From positions 4,107 to 68,106 of the forward strand of contig NZ_DHDZ01000036.1 in NCBI RefSeq assembly GCF_002399615.1: 64,000 nucleotides of DNA, written 5' to 3'. This document shows, piece by piece, positions 8,922 through 17,974 of this stretch. This stretch comes from Pedobacter sp. UBA4863. GTDB lineage: Bacteria > Bacteroidota > Bacteroidia > Sphingobacteriales > Sphingobacteriaceae. The position numbers were made by a program, and so were the translations under genes. Every line of letters begins with the position of its first letter. The first letter of the stretch is position 1. Below the pieces are notes generated by a model. It saw only the letters and a program-made list of their open reading frames with translations, searched no databases and was not told the DNA's origin.

Positions 8922-11900
8922 ATGAAAAAAAAATTACTCATGCTATTCTTGAGTTCTTTTCTGTTGGTTATACAAGTGATGGCTCAGCAGAAAACAATTA
9001 CAGGGAAAGTAACCTCAGTAGAAGATGGTCAGCCCATACCTGGGGCAACGATTAAAATCAAAGGTTCAAACGCCGGTGTTCAAACTGCAACGAATGGAAC
9101 ATATTCAATATCGGCTAAGCCAGGAGATGTGCTTCAGTTTATCTTTCTTGGAATGGCGACTCAGGAGAGGGCAGTTGGTGCTGCGCAAGTAATCAATATA
9201 GCCTTAAATTCAGATACTAAGGCTTTAGGAGAAGTGGTGGTTACAGCATTAGGTATTAAAAAAGAGAAAAGAGCAGTTGGATATGCTGTATCTGATTTAA
9301 AAGCGGAAGAACTGATGAAAAACAAAAATACTAACGTGGTCAATTCATTGGTTGGGAAAATACCGGGTGTTAATGTAACGCAATTTGGCGGGTCGGCAGG
9401 AGCAGGAGCTTCCATTACTATCAGAGGAGGTAATTCTTCGTCTGAAGGAAGACAGAATCAGCCTTTATTTGTTGTAGATGGTATTATTTATGATAACAGC
9501 ACCTCAAGTACAGGTAACACCGGAACTGATGGATTATCTCGCAGTAACACCACTTATTCTAATAGGGTAATGGATATTAACCCTGAAGATATAGAAAACT
9601 TGTCAGTGTTAAAAGGGGCAGCAGCAGCGGCTTTATATGGTTCAAGGGCAGCTGACGGAGTAATCATCATTACCACAAAAAGAGGTGCTGAGGGATCTAC
9701 AAGTGTTAACTACGCTACTAGACTAAGTACTTCTTGGGCAAATAAATTGCCAGAAGTTCAAAAAGAATTTGGTGTAGGTTCTTATGCTGTAAATGGCACT
9801 TTTGATGATTTGGAGTCGTATAGTTCATGGGGCAAAAAATTAACTTCTGCGAATACTACTTATGACAATATTGGAACTTTCTTCCAAAATGCAGGTGTTT
9901 TTGATAATAACATCAATGTTTCGGGAGGTTCGAAAAATGGAACCTTCTTTTTATCGGCATCTAATTTTGATCAGTCTGGCATTGTGCCTAATACGGATTA
10001 CAACAAAACGACTTTTCGTTTAAATGGTCAACAGAAATACGGCAAATTGACACTTGATGCGAATGTTGCTTATTCTATTGCTGATATGAACAGAACCTTA
10101 ACTACTGCGGGATTGTATGATGGCGGAGGTATTGGAAGTATGGGTTCTTTATATAGTTGGCCAACCGTTTTTGATATTAGAAATTATATCAATTTAGACG
10201 GTAGTCAACGTCGTGAATATCCGACATTAGAATTAGAAAATGACAGAGATAATCCGTATTGGATCATCAATCAAAATAAATTAACTTCGAAAACCAAGCG
10301 TATTACGGGCGGTATTAATGCTAATTATAACATCGCAAAATGGTGGGATTTAACTGCTCGTTTAGGTTATGATCAACACACAACTGATGATTATACTTAC
10401 ATTGCGCCAGGATCGGCTGTTCGACCTGCTTATCAAAACGGTCGTTTAAGTAAAAATGATGTAGATTATTCGTTTTTGACAACTACGTTAATGAGTAATT
10501 TTCATAAAACATTTGGCGATTTTGAAACTCACGTGATGCTAGGAGCCACTAGTGAAGATATTGAAACACTAAGCCAAAACCACTGGGGATATAATTTTAT
10601 TACTGCGGGAACGATTAGTTTAAATAATATTGAAGTTACAAATAAATTCTTTTCTGATAGGACAGTTAAAAGGCGTTTATTTGGTGCCTATGGAGAAGCA
10701 GGGGTTTCTTATAAAAGTATCGCTTATTTAACTATTACAGGACGTAATGATTGGTCATCGACATTGCCAATCGAAAACAGATCTTATTTTTATCCTTCTG
10801 TGAGTGGGTCGTTAGTATTTACAGAATTGATTCCGAAAAACAATATTCTTTCTTATGGTAAGCTTAGAGCAAGTTGGGCACAAGTGGGTAAAGATGCCAA
10901 TGCTTACGCTACATTAACTTATGTTAATGCTCCTTATACTATAGGTTCTTATACAGCGGTTGGAAATCAGTGGGGTGCAGGGAATCCGATACTTAAGCCA
11001 GAAATTCAAAGTTCTTGGGAAGTAGGTGGAGAATTTAGGTTTCTAAAGGGGAGAATTGGCCTTGATTATACTTATTACCATAGTCAAACTAAAAATCAAA
11101 TCGCACAACCACGTTTGTCAAATGCTGGAGGCTTTATTTTTAGTTCACTAAATACGGGTTCTGTAATTAACAAAGGTATGGAAGTTGCCTTAAGTGGTAG
11201 GCCCATCGAGCAAAAGGACTTTTCTTGGGATGTAATGTTGAATTTTTCTTATAATAAAGGAAGATTAGGGGAGTTTTTACAAGGGGTGTCTTACTTTTAT
11301 CCAACAGATGCGCAATTTGGAACAGTAAAAGCGGCATCTATTCCTAATGGTGGTTTTTTCCTTGGAATGACTGGACAGTCTTATTATCGTGAATTGGACG
11401 GTAATGGGAAAGAAATTACTAATGGTCGTTACCAAGTTGATCCAACTACCGGATTGTATAAAGTAAATGCTAATAGTCCAATAGTGGGTAATCGAGAACC
11501 AAGCTTTATTGGAGGTATTAATAACACTTTCCGTTATAAAAAATTATCATTAGCTGTATTGTTAGATGTTAGAAAAGGCGGAGCAATATTTAATGGTACT
11601 GAGTATGCATTAGTTTCAAACGGGTTAAGTAAAAGAACGTTGCTTAATGACAGGCAGTCGGTAACGGTAAAAGGTGTAAATAGTACAACTGGAGCAGATT
11701 TTACACAGACTTACGAAGCGGATAAAACCTATCCTATCGGGGCTACTACTGTTGCTGGAACAGCAATGATTCAGCGCTATTGGGCAAATTATGCTGCTAA
11801 TTCCTATAATTTTATCACCGATGTTAATTGGTTAAAATTAAGGTCTGTAACATTGTCTTATGATTTTGGCAGCTTAGTTAAGCAAGTTAAATTTATCAAA

Positions 11901-12074
11901 GGTTTGTCTGCTACTGCGGTGGGCACCAACTTGTTAACTTGGACAAACTATAAAGGCATGGATCCAGAGGTAAGTGCTGCAGGTGGAACTGGTGGCGCGG
12001 GCTCAACAGGTATAGATTATCTTGGGGTCCCGGCCGTAGCCACTTTTACATTTGGATTAAATGTTAGATTTTAA
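8922..12074 (+). CDS. SusC/RagA family TonB-dependent outer membrane transporter
   Basis: This protein of 1050 residues is a second SusC-type barrel. The ATG at 8922 is chosen because it opens a clear signal peptide (MKKKLLMLFLSSFLLVIQVM then AQQ); an upstream TTG at 8883 would add 13 polar residues. A carboxypeptidase-regulatory-like domain (KTITGKVTSVEDGQPIPGAT) and a plug domain with LVGKIPGVNV and KGAAAAALYGSRAADGVIII follow. No STN domain is present. It pairs with the susD 12 bases downstream. The signal peptide coding start and the upstream element resemble those of the first susC, while the body uses more A/T-ending codons. No enzyme gene accompanies this pair, so the substrate is open. 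Confidence 0.94.
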   Translation: MKKKLLMLFLSSFLLVIQVMAQQKTITGKVTSVEDGQPIPGATIKIKGSNAGVQTATNGTYSISAKPGDVLQFIFLGMATQERAVGAAQVINIALNSDTKALGEVVVTALGIKKEKRAVGYAVSDLKAEELMKNKNTNVVNSLVGKIPGVNVTQFGGSAGAGASITIRGGNSSSEGRQNQPLFVVDGIIYDNSTSSTGNTGTDGLSRSNTTYSNRVMDINPEDIENLSVLKGAAAAALYGSRAADGVIIITTKRGAEGSTSVNYATRLSTSWANKLPEVQKEFGVGSYAVNGTFDDLESYSSWGKKLTSANTTYDNIGTFFQNAGVFDNNINVSGGSKNGTFFLSASNFDQSGIVPNTDYNKTTFRLNGQQKYGKLTLDANVAYSIADMNRTLTTAGLYDGGGIGSMGSLYSWPTVFDIRNYINLDGSQRREYPTLELENDRDNPYWIINQNKLTSKTKRITGGINANYNIAKWWDLTARLGYDQHTTDDYTYIAPGSAVRPAYQNGRLSKNDVDYSFLTTTLMSNFHKTFGDFETHVMLGATSEDIETLSQNHWGYNFITAGTISLNNIEVTNKFFSDRTVKRRLFGAYGEAGVSYKSIAYLTITGRNDWSSTLPIENRSYFYPSVSGSLVFTELIPKNNILSYGKLRASWAQVGKDANAYATLTYVNAPYTIGSYTAVGNQWGAGNPILKPEIQSSWEVGGEFRFLKGRIGLDYTYYHSQTKNQIAQPRLSNAGGFIFSSLNTGSVINKGMEVALSGRPIEQKDFSWDVMLNFSYNKGRLGEFLQGVSYFYPTDAQFGTVKAASIPNGGFFLGMTGQSYYRELDGNGKEITNGRYQVDPTTGLYKVNANSPIVGNREPSFIGGINNTFRYKKLSLAVLLDVRKGGAIFNGTEYALVSNGLSKRTLLNDRQSVTVKGVNSTTGADFTQTYEADKTYPIGATTVAGTAMIQRYWANYAANSYNFITDVNWLKLRSVTLSYDFGSLVKQVKFIKGLSATAVGTNLLTWTNYKGMDPEVSAAGGTGGAGSTGIDYLGVPAVATFTFGLNVRF

Positions 12075-12086
12075 TTAAGACAGCTC

Positions 12087-14087
12087 ATGAAAAAGAATAT
12101 AAATATTAGAAACATTATATTGGCCTTTGCGCTAATATTGGGTTTAACATCTTGTAAAAAATGGTTAGATGTTAACGTTGATAAAGATAATCCAAATAAC
12201 AAAAGCGTATTATTGGAGAATAGGTTGCCTTGGATACAGCACTTTTACATGTACTCTGCTGGTGTCAGTAATTTTCGTGCTGCTGCTCAAGCAGGGGTAT
12301 ATTACAGTAACAGTGGCAACACAAATTCCGTAACAACTACTTGGAAGCCAGTAGCAGCTCTTACCACCACGCCTTACCAAACGTTTTTTGTAGCTACTTC
12401 GTCAAACATAACCGATATGTATGATTTGGCTAAGAGTAAAGGTGCATATCATTATATGGCTGCAGCTAATGTGTTTCATGCATTAGGTTTTATGCAAATG
12501 TTAGATCTTTATGGCGAAATGCCTTATACTGACGCCACCTATGGTAATCCAAGTCCTAAATATGACAAAGGTAGGGCTATTTATAATGGATGTATGGCCA
12601 AGTTAAATGAAGCCATCAGCTTATTTAGCAAAACACAAGAAACAGGGGCCCCAGCGCTAACTCCTGGCGATATGATGCATAAAGGAAGCGTAGATAAATG
12701 GATTAAGTTGTGTTGGGGATTGAAAGCTAGATACATGCTTAAATTGTCGAAAAAATCAGATTTATATAATGCTGATTCGGTTTTGTACTGCTTGTCAAAA
12801 GGCCCACAATCTAACGCTGATAATGCTATTTTACCAGGTTTGAACAACAGTATGGTAGTTGATTATTTAATTGGCGATCCCATAGTTACTAATGGTAATT
12901 TTAATTACGCTGCTTATGGAAGTAATCAACGTATTTCACAATTCCACTATAACTTATTGACAAATATGCGTGGTTCGGCTGTAGTAGATCCTAGAATGAG
13001 CAAAATTGTGCCGGCAATGATGACAAACGTAAAATTAGGTAGTGATGGTAAAGTTCAAAGCTATGACTGGACTCGTTCTATTGGTGTTGATTCTTATGGC
13101 CCAGCTACGAGATTATTAAAATCTACGGCAACGTCAATTGCTTTACCTGTTTATGCTACCGCAAATACTAATATTACCTATGCGATTGCCAATGCTACCG
13201 ATAGGGCAACGTTTATTGCGGATCTTACTGCTAAGGGAAAAACCTTTACAACTTCTGGAAATAACGTTACAGTGACCTATCGAGCGGGATCAATGTATAT
13301 CAACAGTACAAACTACGTATTGGCAGGAGACACTGCTTATGTAAATCTGCGAAGTAATGCGATTGCCACATCAGGTAATCCAGCGCAACCTCAGAATGAT
13401 GTAAATTGGTATTCGAGCGTGCCAGCCTACACTGCCGGTGTAGTTGGTTCAACAGGGTCATTTCAAACGCGTCCAGTTTCTGATTTTGAAGTTTTGACAT
13501 ATCATGAGATGTGTTTTATTGAAGCAGAAGTACAAATGCGTAAAGGGGCTACAGGTGCTGCTTATACTGCTTACAGAAAAGGAGTTGAAGCTCATATCAA
13601 TATGATGCAAACCAAATTGACGGAATGGCAAGGTGTGTACGGAACTACTAATCCTGATATGAAACCAATGAACCCAACTGATATTACGCTCTATCTTGCT
13701 AGTGCAGCGGTGGCTCAAAATTCAGGAGAACTATCTATGCGTGATATTATGTTGCAAAAATATGTTGCTATGGGATGTAGTATTGAAAATTGGAACGATA
13801 TGCGTCGTTTTAATTATAGTGCTGGCAATATCGGGAGTTTTGGTGTGGTATATCCTGGATATGACAGAGGTCCTCTATTTACAGGTAACGCGGAGTTAAT
13901 TGGAACTTCAAAAACAGATCCTAAGTATTGGATGCGTCGTTGGAGATTGCCAGCTACTTTAGAGTTGCAGTATAACACAACAAATGTGCTTGCTGTAAAT
14001 CCACATGCAAATCAGCTTTATATATGGTCTATGCCAGTTTGGTGGGATTGCGCTACAGATCAAGAGTATGAAAGCTATCTAAAATAA
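12087..14087 (+). CDS. SusD/RagB family lipoprotein
   Basis: This 666-residue lipoprotein is the partner of the preceding SusC. Its signal peptide ends in LGLTSC (Cys 23) followed by KKWLDVNVDKDNPNN, typical of the SusD-like group 2 families. The segment YHYMAAANVFHALGFMQMLDLYGEMPYTDA (abridged; about 121-150) is the conserved helical hallmark, and EVLTYHEMCFIEAEVQMRKG near residue 475 matches the later SusD helices. At 666 residues it is longer than the usual 480-600. A strong terminator follows, so this is a two-gene operon. It probably binds substrate at the cell surface. Confidence 0.92.
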   Translation: MKKNINIRNIILAFALILGLTSCKKWLDVNVDKDNPNNKSVLLENRLPWIQHFYMYSAGVSNFRAAAQAGVYYSNSGNTNSVTTTWKPVAALTTTPYQTFFVATSSNITDMYDLAKSKGAYHYMAAANVFHALGFMQMLDLYGEMPYTDATYGNPSPKYDKGRAIYNGCMAKLNEAISLFSKTQETGAPALTPGDMMHKGSVDKWIKLCWGLKARYMLKLSKKSDLYNADSVLYCLSKGPQSNADNAILPGLNNSMVVDYLIGDPIVTNGNFNYAAYGSNQRISQFHYNLLTNMRGSAVVDPRMSKIVPAMMTNVKLGSDGKVQSYDWTRSIGVDSYGPATRLLKSTATSIALPVYATANTNITYAIANATDRATFIADLTAKGKTFTTSGNNVTVTYRAGSMYINSTNYVLAGDTAYVNLRSNAIATSGNPAQPQNDVNWYSSVPAYTAGVVGSTGSFQTRPVSDFEVLTYHEMCFIEAEVQMRKGATGAAYTAYRKGVEAHINMMQTKLTEWQGVYGTTNPDMKPMNPTDITLYLASAAVAQNSGELSMRDIMLQKYVAMGCSIENWNDMRRFNYSAGNIGSFGVVYPGYDRGPLFTGNAELIGTSKTDPKYWMRRWRLPATLELQYNTTNVLAVNPHANQLYIWSMPVWWDCATDQEYESYLK

Positions 14088-14097
14088 TTTATAAACT

Positions 14098-14132
14098 AAA
14101 AAAATCCGCTGAGCATCTCAGCGGATTTTTTT
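14098..14132 (+). terminator. Rho-independent terminator
   Basis: ATCCGCTGAG and CTCAGCGGAT form a perfect stem with the loop CAT, flanked by an A-run and a T-run. It ends the second susCD operon. Confidence 0.92.
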
Positions 14133-14156
14133 ATTCCCAATCCTCAACAAAATTCC

Positions 14157-14164
14157 TAACTTTG
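14157..14164 (+). promoter_or_regulatory. Bacteroidetes -7 element (TAACTTTG)
   Basis: TAACTTTG matches TAnnTTTG and lies 20 bases before the ATG at 14185. No TTG is seen at the ideal -33 spacing, so this is a -7 match only. Confidence 0.5.
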
Positions 14165-14184
14165 CGGTAAACCTTTTTACACCA

Positions 14185-14400
14185 ATGGCAAATTTTACCC
14201 TTACACCTGAAACTTGGCAAAAAGTTAAAACAAAATTTTTGAGAAAATATCGTGAGCTAGCCGCCATAGAAATCTCTTTTACGCCAGGACAGGAAGACCA
14301 GTTGGTGCAGCAATTAGCCAAATTGGTAAACAGAGATAATACTTACATAGAGTTTACCATTCGCAAGGCCTTGGCCGACCCCGACGGGAACAGGCTTTAA
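14185..14400 (+). CDS. Small conserved hypothetical protein (71 residues)
   Basis: This short, charged, probably cytoplasmic protein has no signal peptide or membrane segment. Predicted helices (WQKVKTKFLRKYRELAAIE, and EDQLVQQLAKLVNRDNTYIE) make up most of it. It sits between the terminator of the susCD operon and the S41 protease gene, has its own -7 element, and ends about 200 bases before the next gene. I do not recognise a characterised family; coding is supported by its own promoter motif, clean reading frame and codon use like its neighbours. Confidence 0.7.
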   Translation: MANFTLTPETWQKVKTKFLRKYRELAAIEISFTPGQEDQLVQQLAKLVNRDNTYIEFTIRKALADPDGNRL

Positions 14401-14604
14401 CATTCCTTGTTCTCTGCACTTTATTTCTATTCTTTTTTCATCTGTATAATTTTGTTTTTATTTGTGATGAAGCGAGCTGATTTTTCGATTAATTGACCAC
14501 CGAAAGTGATTGCGTTTGAAAAATCAACTGGTTTAGTTAAATTTACTTTCTCTTGCTGCTAGCTTTTGCTAGGTAGCCCGCTTAGGCGTTTAATTGCCAC
14601 AAAT

Positions 14605-16299
14605 ATGAAGAAAGTAAAAATTGTACTTTTAGGAGCTGTCTTAGCTGCCACATCACTTACCTTAGCTTTTAAGGAAGATCTATTTCAGGTGTCAAAAAAC
14701 CTCGATGTATTTGCCTCTTTGTACAAGGAAATTAACATCAACTATGTTGACGAAACCAACCCTGCTGACTTAATGAAGCAGGGCATTGATGCGATGTTAG
14801 GCAGTTTGGACCCTTACACAGAATATGTACCCGAATCGGAAATTGAAGACTACAAGCTTAAATATATTAGCACGCAATATGGGGGCATAGGTGCAGGCAC
14901 CTTAACGATTAACGGCAAGTTGTTTGTCAACGAGGTAAGCGAGGGTCATCCTTCTCAAAAAAACGATATCCGCCCAGGCGACCAAATTGTAAAAATTAAT
15001 GGAGTAGCGATAACAGGTAAGGACCGGTCACAAATTAGCCAATTGTTACGCGGCCCTAAAGGCACGCCAGTAAACCTACTGCTGCTAAGGGAAGGTACGT
15101 TAATTAATAAAACCATTACCAGAGAAGAAATTAAACAACCAAATGTTTCTTATTCGGGCATGTTGGATGAACAGATTGGTTACATTCGCCTAGATAAGTT
15201 TTTAGAGAATTCGGGACAGGAAGTAAAAGCGGCTTTAGAGCAAATCAATAAACAAAAGCCCAAAGGCTTAATTTTAGATTTAAGGAATAATGGAGGGGGT
15301 ATTTTACAGGAAGCGGTTAAAATAGTGAACCTTTTTATAGAGAAAAATGTGTTGGTAGTAACCCAAAAGGGCCGTAATCCAGAAAAAAGCGTTGCCTACA
15401 AAACTATGGCTAATGCTGTTGCCCCTAACCTGCCAATTGTGGTCTTAATTAACGGGGCTTCGGCTTCGGCATCAGAAATTGTGGCCGGCGCACTGCAAGA
15501 CTTAGATAGAGGCATTGTGCTTGGGCAACGTAGCTACGGCAAGGGTTTGGTGCAACAAACATTTAACTTGCCTTACAACAGCTTAGTAAAGGTTACTGTG
15601 GCAAAGTATTACACGCCATCTGGCCGATGTATCCAAGCCTTAGATTATGCGCATAGAAAGCAAGATGGTTCTGCAGAAAAATTTGCCGACAGTACCTTGA
15701 AAGCGTACGGTACCAAGGTGGGTAGAACGGTTTACGATGGTAATGGCGTTTTCCCCGATGTGGAAGTGGAGCCAACAAAGTACAGCCCAATTACCCTATC
15801 GTTATTAACCAAGAATTTGTTTTTTGAGTACGCCAATACCTTTAAAAAAGAACATAAAACGGTAGCATCTGCCAAAGACTTCCAAATTAGCGACGCCAAT
15901 TATACAGCTTTTTTGGCTTCTTTAGCTAACAAAGACTACAACTATACATCGAGATCGGAACGTTTGTTAAACGAATTAAAAAACGAAGCAGAAAAGGAAA
16001 ATAAAGCCGCTACCGTTAAAGCTGATTTAGAAGCATTGAAAGCCAAAATGATGGCAGCCAAGAAAGATGACCTTAATGCACATAAAGCGGAAATTAAACG
16101 TGCTTTAGAAACACAAATTATAAGCCGTTATTTCCACGAGAAAGGTAGGATAGAACAATCTTTCCAGTACGATAAAGAAATAGCTAAGGCCAAACAGTTG
16201 TTTAACAACCAAAATCAAATGCTAGCCATTTTAAAAGGCGATGGCACTTATAAAACTATCGGTAGCCCAATTTTAAAAGTTAACCAGGCAGAAAACTAA
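14605..16299 (+). CDS. S41 family C-terminal processing peptidase (CtpA-like)
   Basis: This protein of 564 residues is a serine protease of the CtpA/Prc type that cleaves C-terminal tails of envelope proteins. The ATG at 14605 is preferred over the TTG at 14566 because it opens the signal/anchor peptide (MKKVKIVLLGAVLAATSLTL). Domains in order: N-terminal helical region (about 25-75), PDZ domain (about 80-160, GGIGAGTLTINGKLFVNEV), and the S41 domain with SASASE at residues 286-291 (catalytic Ser) and YGKG with Lys 313. A Lys/Glu/Ala-rich coiled-coil tail (about 450-520) follows. A TAATTTTG match at 14447-14454 could be its -7 element. It is followed at once by a terminator and is probably monocistronic, acting in the periplasm. 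Confidence 0.92.
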   Translation: MKKVKIVLLGAVLAATSLTLAFKEDLFQVSKNLDVFASLYKEININYVDETNPADLMKQGIDAMLGSLDPYTEYVPESEIEDYKLKYISTQYGGIGAGTLTINGKLFVNEVSEGHPSQKNDIRPGDQIVKINGVAITGKDRSQISQLLRGPKGTPVNLLLLREGTLINKTITREEIKQPNVSYSGMLDEQIGYIRLDKFLENSGQEVKAALEQINKQKPKGLILDLRNNGGGILQEAVKIVNLFIEKNVLVVTQKGRNPEKSVAYKTMANAVAPNLPIVVLINGASASASEIVAGALQDLDRGIVLGQRSYGKGLVQQTFNLPYNSLVKVTVAKYYTPSGRCIQALDYAHRKQDGSAEKFADSTLKAYGTKVGRTVYDGNGVFPDVEVEPTKYSPITLSLLTKNLFFEYANTFKKEHKTVASAKDFQISDANYTAFLASLANKDYNYTSRSERLLNELKNEAEKENKAATVKADLEALKAKMMAAKKDDLNAHKAEIKRALETQIISRYFHEKGRIEQSFQYDKEIAKAKQLFNNQNQMLAILKGDGTYKTIGSPILKVNQAEN

Positions 16300-16333
16300 A
16301 AAAGTCCCGGCATTAATTGTCGGGACTTTTTTT
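16298..16333. terminator. Bidirectional terminator between convergent genes
   Basis: AAAAAGTCCCG and CGGGACTTTTT form a perfect stem with an 11-base loop. It separates the S41 protease gene from the oppositely directed ferredoxin gene and can serve both. Confidence 0.88.
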
Positions 16334-16372
16334 ATGTCGATATAAGACTTCCTTTTTGAGGAACTTGATTAG

Positions 16373-16699
16373 TTAATAATCCATGGCGTGTAGCCTAACC
16401 TTTAAGCCTTCCATAGCCGGGCTTAATTGTATTTGGCATGCCAAACGTGTATTTGGTAATAAATCTGGTAAAGTATCTAACATGGCATACTCGTCGTCGC
16501 TCATTTCATTCAGCTTTTCTTCGCCTTCAAGTACATCTACACTACAGGTTGCGCATAAGGCCATTCCGCCACAGGTGGCCAACACATCGTATTCGCTAGC
16601 TTTTAAAAACTCCATTAAGCTAAGGCCCATATCTGTTGGTGCTGCCAGTTCGGCAACATTTCCTGCTCTGTCTTCAACTGTTATATTGATATCACTCAT
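16373..16699 (-). CDS. [2Fe-2S] ferredoxin (adrenodoxin/Isc type)
   Basis: This 108-residue protein is a small soluble electron carrier. The cluster ligands follow the adrenodoxin/Isc pattern: Cys 43, Cys 49 and Cys 52 in ATCGGMALCATCSV (C-x5-C-x2-C), and Cys 88 in RLACQI. The acidic composition fits binding to a reductase. The reductase gene lies immediately upstream on the same strand, 35 bases away, so the two probably form a redox pair in one operon: NADPH to flavin to ferredoxin. The downstream acceptor is not visible here; Fe-S assembly or a monooxygenase are options. Confidence 0.92.
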   Translation of the reverse strand: MSDINITVEDRAGNVAELAAPTDMGLSLMEFLKASEYDVLATCGGMALCATCSVDVLEGEEKLNEMSDDEYAMLDTLPDLLPNTRLACQIQLSPAMEGLKVRLHAMDY

Positions 16700-16734
16700 T
16701 ATAAATATTTTATTTCCCTTTAGGGGCTAGTGGT

Positions 16735-17745
16735 TTAAAATTCGCTTACACCGTTTACGGTAGTATATTTCATGGTGTATTTTACGCCAGGGTTCATGTA
16801 CTGGTAAGCACTGTGGCTCATTAACGCAGCTTCGTGGAAACCGCATAAAATTAGCTTTAACTTATTGGTGTAAGTATTAATATCGCCAATGGCATAAACG
16901 CCAGGTACGTTGGTAGAATAATCATCTACATTTACTTCTATGGCACTTTTGTGAATGTTTAGCCCCCATTGCTCTATAGGGCCCAATTTAGGACTTAAAC
17001 CAAACAAAGGAATTAGATGGTCTGCTGCTACAGACATGGTTTCCATGGTTTTGTTATGGATAATTTCAACTGCTTCTAGTTTTCCTTCGCCGCTTACGGC
17101 GTTTAGATTGCTGTTGAGCACCAAGTTAATTTTTCCTTTTTCGGCCAGTTCCATTACTTTGGCAACCGAGTCTGGCGCTCCTCTAAAGGCTTCGCTACGG
17201 TGTACTAAGGTAAGTTCGCTACAAACATCTGCTAAGAAGATAGTCCAATCTAGGGCCGAGTCGCCACCGCCTGCTATTACCATTTTTTGGTCGCGATATT
17301 TCTCTGGATCTAAAATCATGTAGTTTACGCCACGGCCGTTCTCAAACTTTTCTAGGCCAGTAACGGCTGGTTTACGCGGCTCAAAGCAACCTAAGCCTCC
17401 AGCAATTACCACTACTTTAGCTTCAATTACGGTTCCCATGTTGGTGGTTAGTACAAAATCTGCCTCACCTCTTTTTTCTAAGCCTTCAATTCTTTCGCCC
17501 AAGGTAAAACCAGGGTGGAAGGGTTTGGCCTGTTCCATCAGGTTATCAATAAGTTCTTGTGCCAATACCGAAGGGAAGCCAGGGATATCGTAAATTGGTT
17601 TTTTAGGGTATATTTCTGATAGCTGGCCGCCTACCTGTGGCAAATAATCAATTAAATGACAGCGCATTTTTAACAAACCCGCTTCAAAAATTGCAAATAA
17701 ACCAACTGGCCCAGCGCCTATAATAGCTATATCAGTAGAGATCAT
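16735..17745 (-). CDS. Ferredoxin--NADP(+) reductase, thioredoxin-reductase-like type
   Basis: This 336-residue FAD enzyme moves electrons between NADPH and ferredoxin. It has the FAD-binding GAGPVG motif (about residues 11-16), the NADPH-binding GGGDSA motif near residue 160, and the FAD-contact GDINTY motif near residue 293. The redox CxxC of thioredoxin reductase is absent, which with the length fits the YumC-type FNR family. The ferredoxin gene follows in the same operon. A TACTTTTG -7 match lies 18 bases upstream. The gene is divergent from the lpxH-like gene. Confidence 0.93.
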   Translation of the reverse strand: MISTDIAIIGAGPVGLFAIFEAGLLKMRCHLIDYLPQVGGQLSEIYPKKPIYDIPGFPSVLAQELIDNLMEQAKPFHPGFTLGERIEGLEKRGEADFVLTTNMGTVIEAKVVVIAGGLGCFEPRKPAVTGLEKFENGRGVNYMILDPEKYRDQKMVIAGGGDSALDWTIFLADVCSELTLVHRSEAFRGAPDSVAKVMELAEKGKINLVLNSNLNAVSGEGKLEAVEIIHNKTMETMSVAADHLIPLFGLSPKLGPIEQWGLNIHKSAIEVNVDDYSTNVPGVYAIGDINTYTNKLKLILCGFHEAALMSHSAYQYMNPGVKYTMKYTTVNGVSEF

Positions 17746-17762
17746 AATGATTAAAATTTGTG

Positions 17763-17770
17763 CAAAAGTA
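17763..17770 (-). promoter_or_regulatory. -7 element of the reductase-ferredoxin operon
   Basis: On the minus strand the sequence reads TACTTTTG, a perfect TAnnTTTG match, 17 bases before the reductase ATG. No TTG is found at the ideal -33 distance. Confidence 0.5.
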
Positions 17771-17974
17771 CAAAATTAAGTTCTAAAATAAGGAAGCTAT
17801 TTAGATGAATTCTAGATAGAAGGTGTAAAATCTATTAAACCTATGGATTAAGTTAATTTAAGGCGTTTTAATTTATAAATGTGGGTATGTTTTATTTTTG
17901 TTGCGGTTATATTAGCAACGGGTTATAGCTTATAATTTAAACAACTTATTCAAATCTACGTTATCTTTGGGCAA

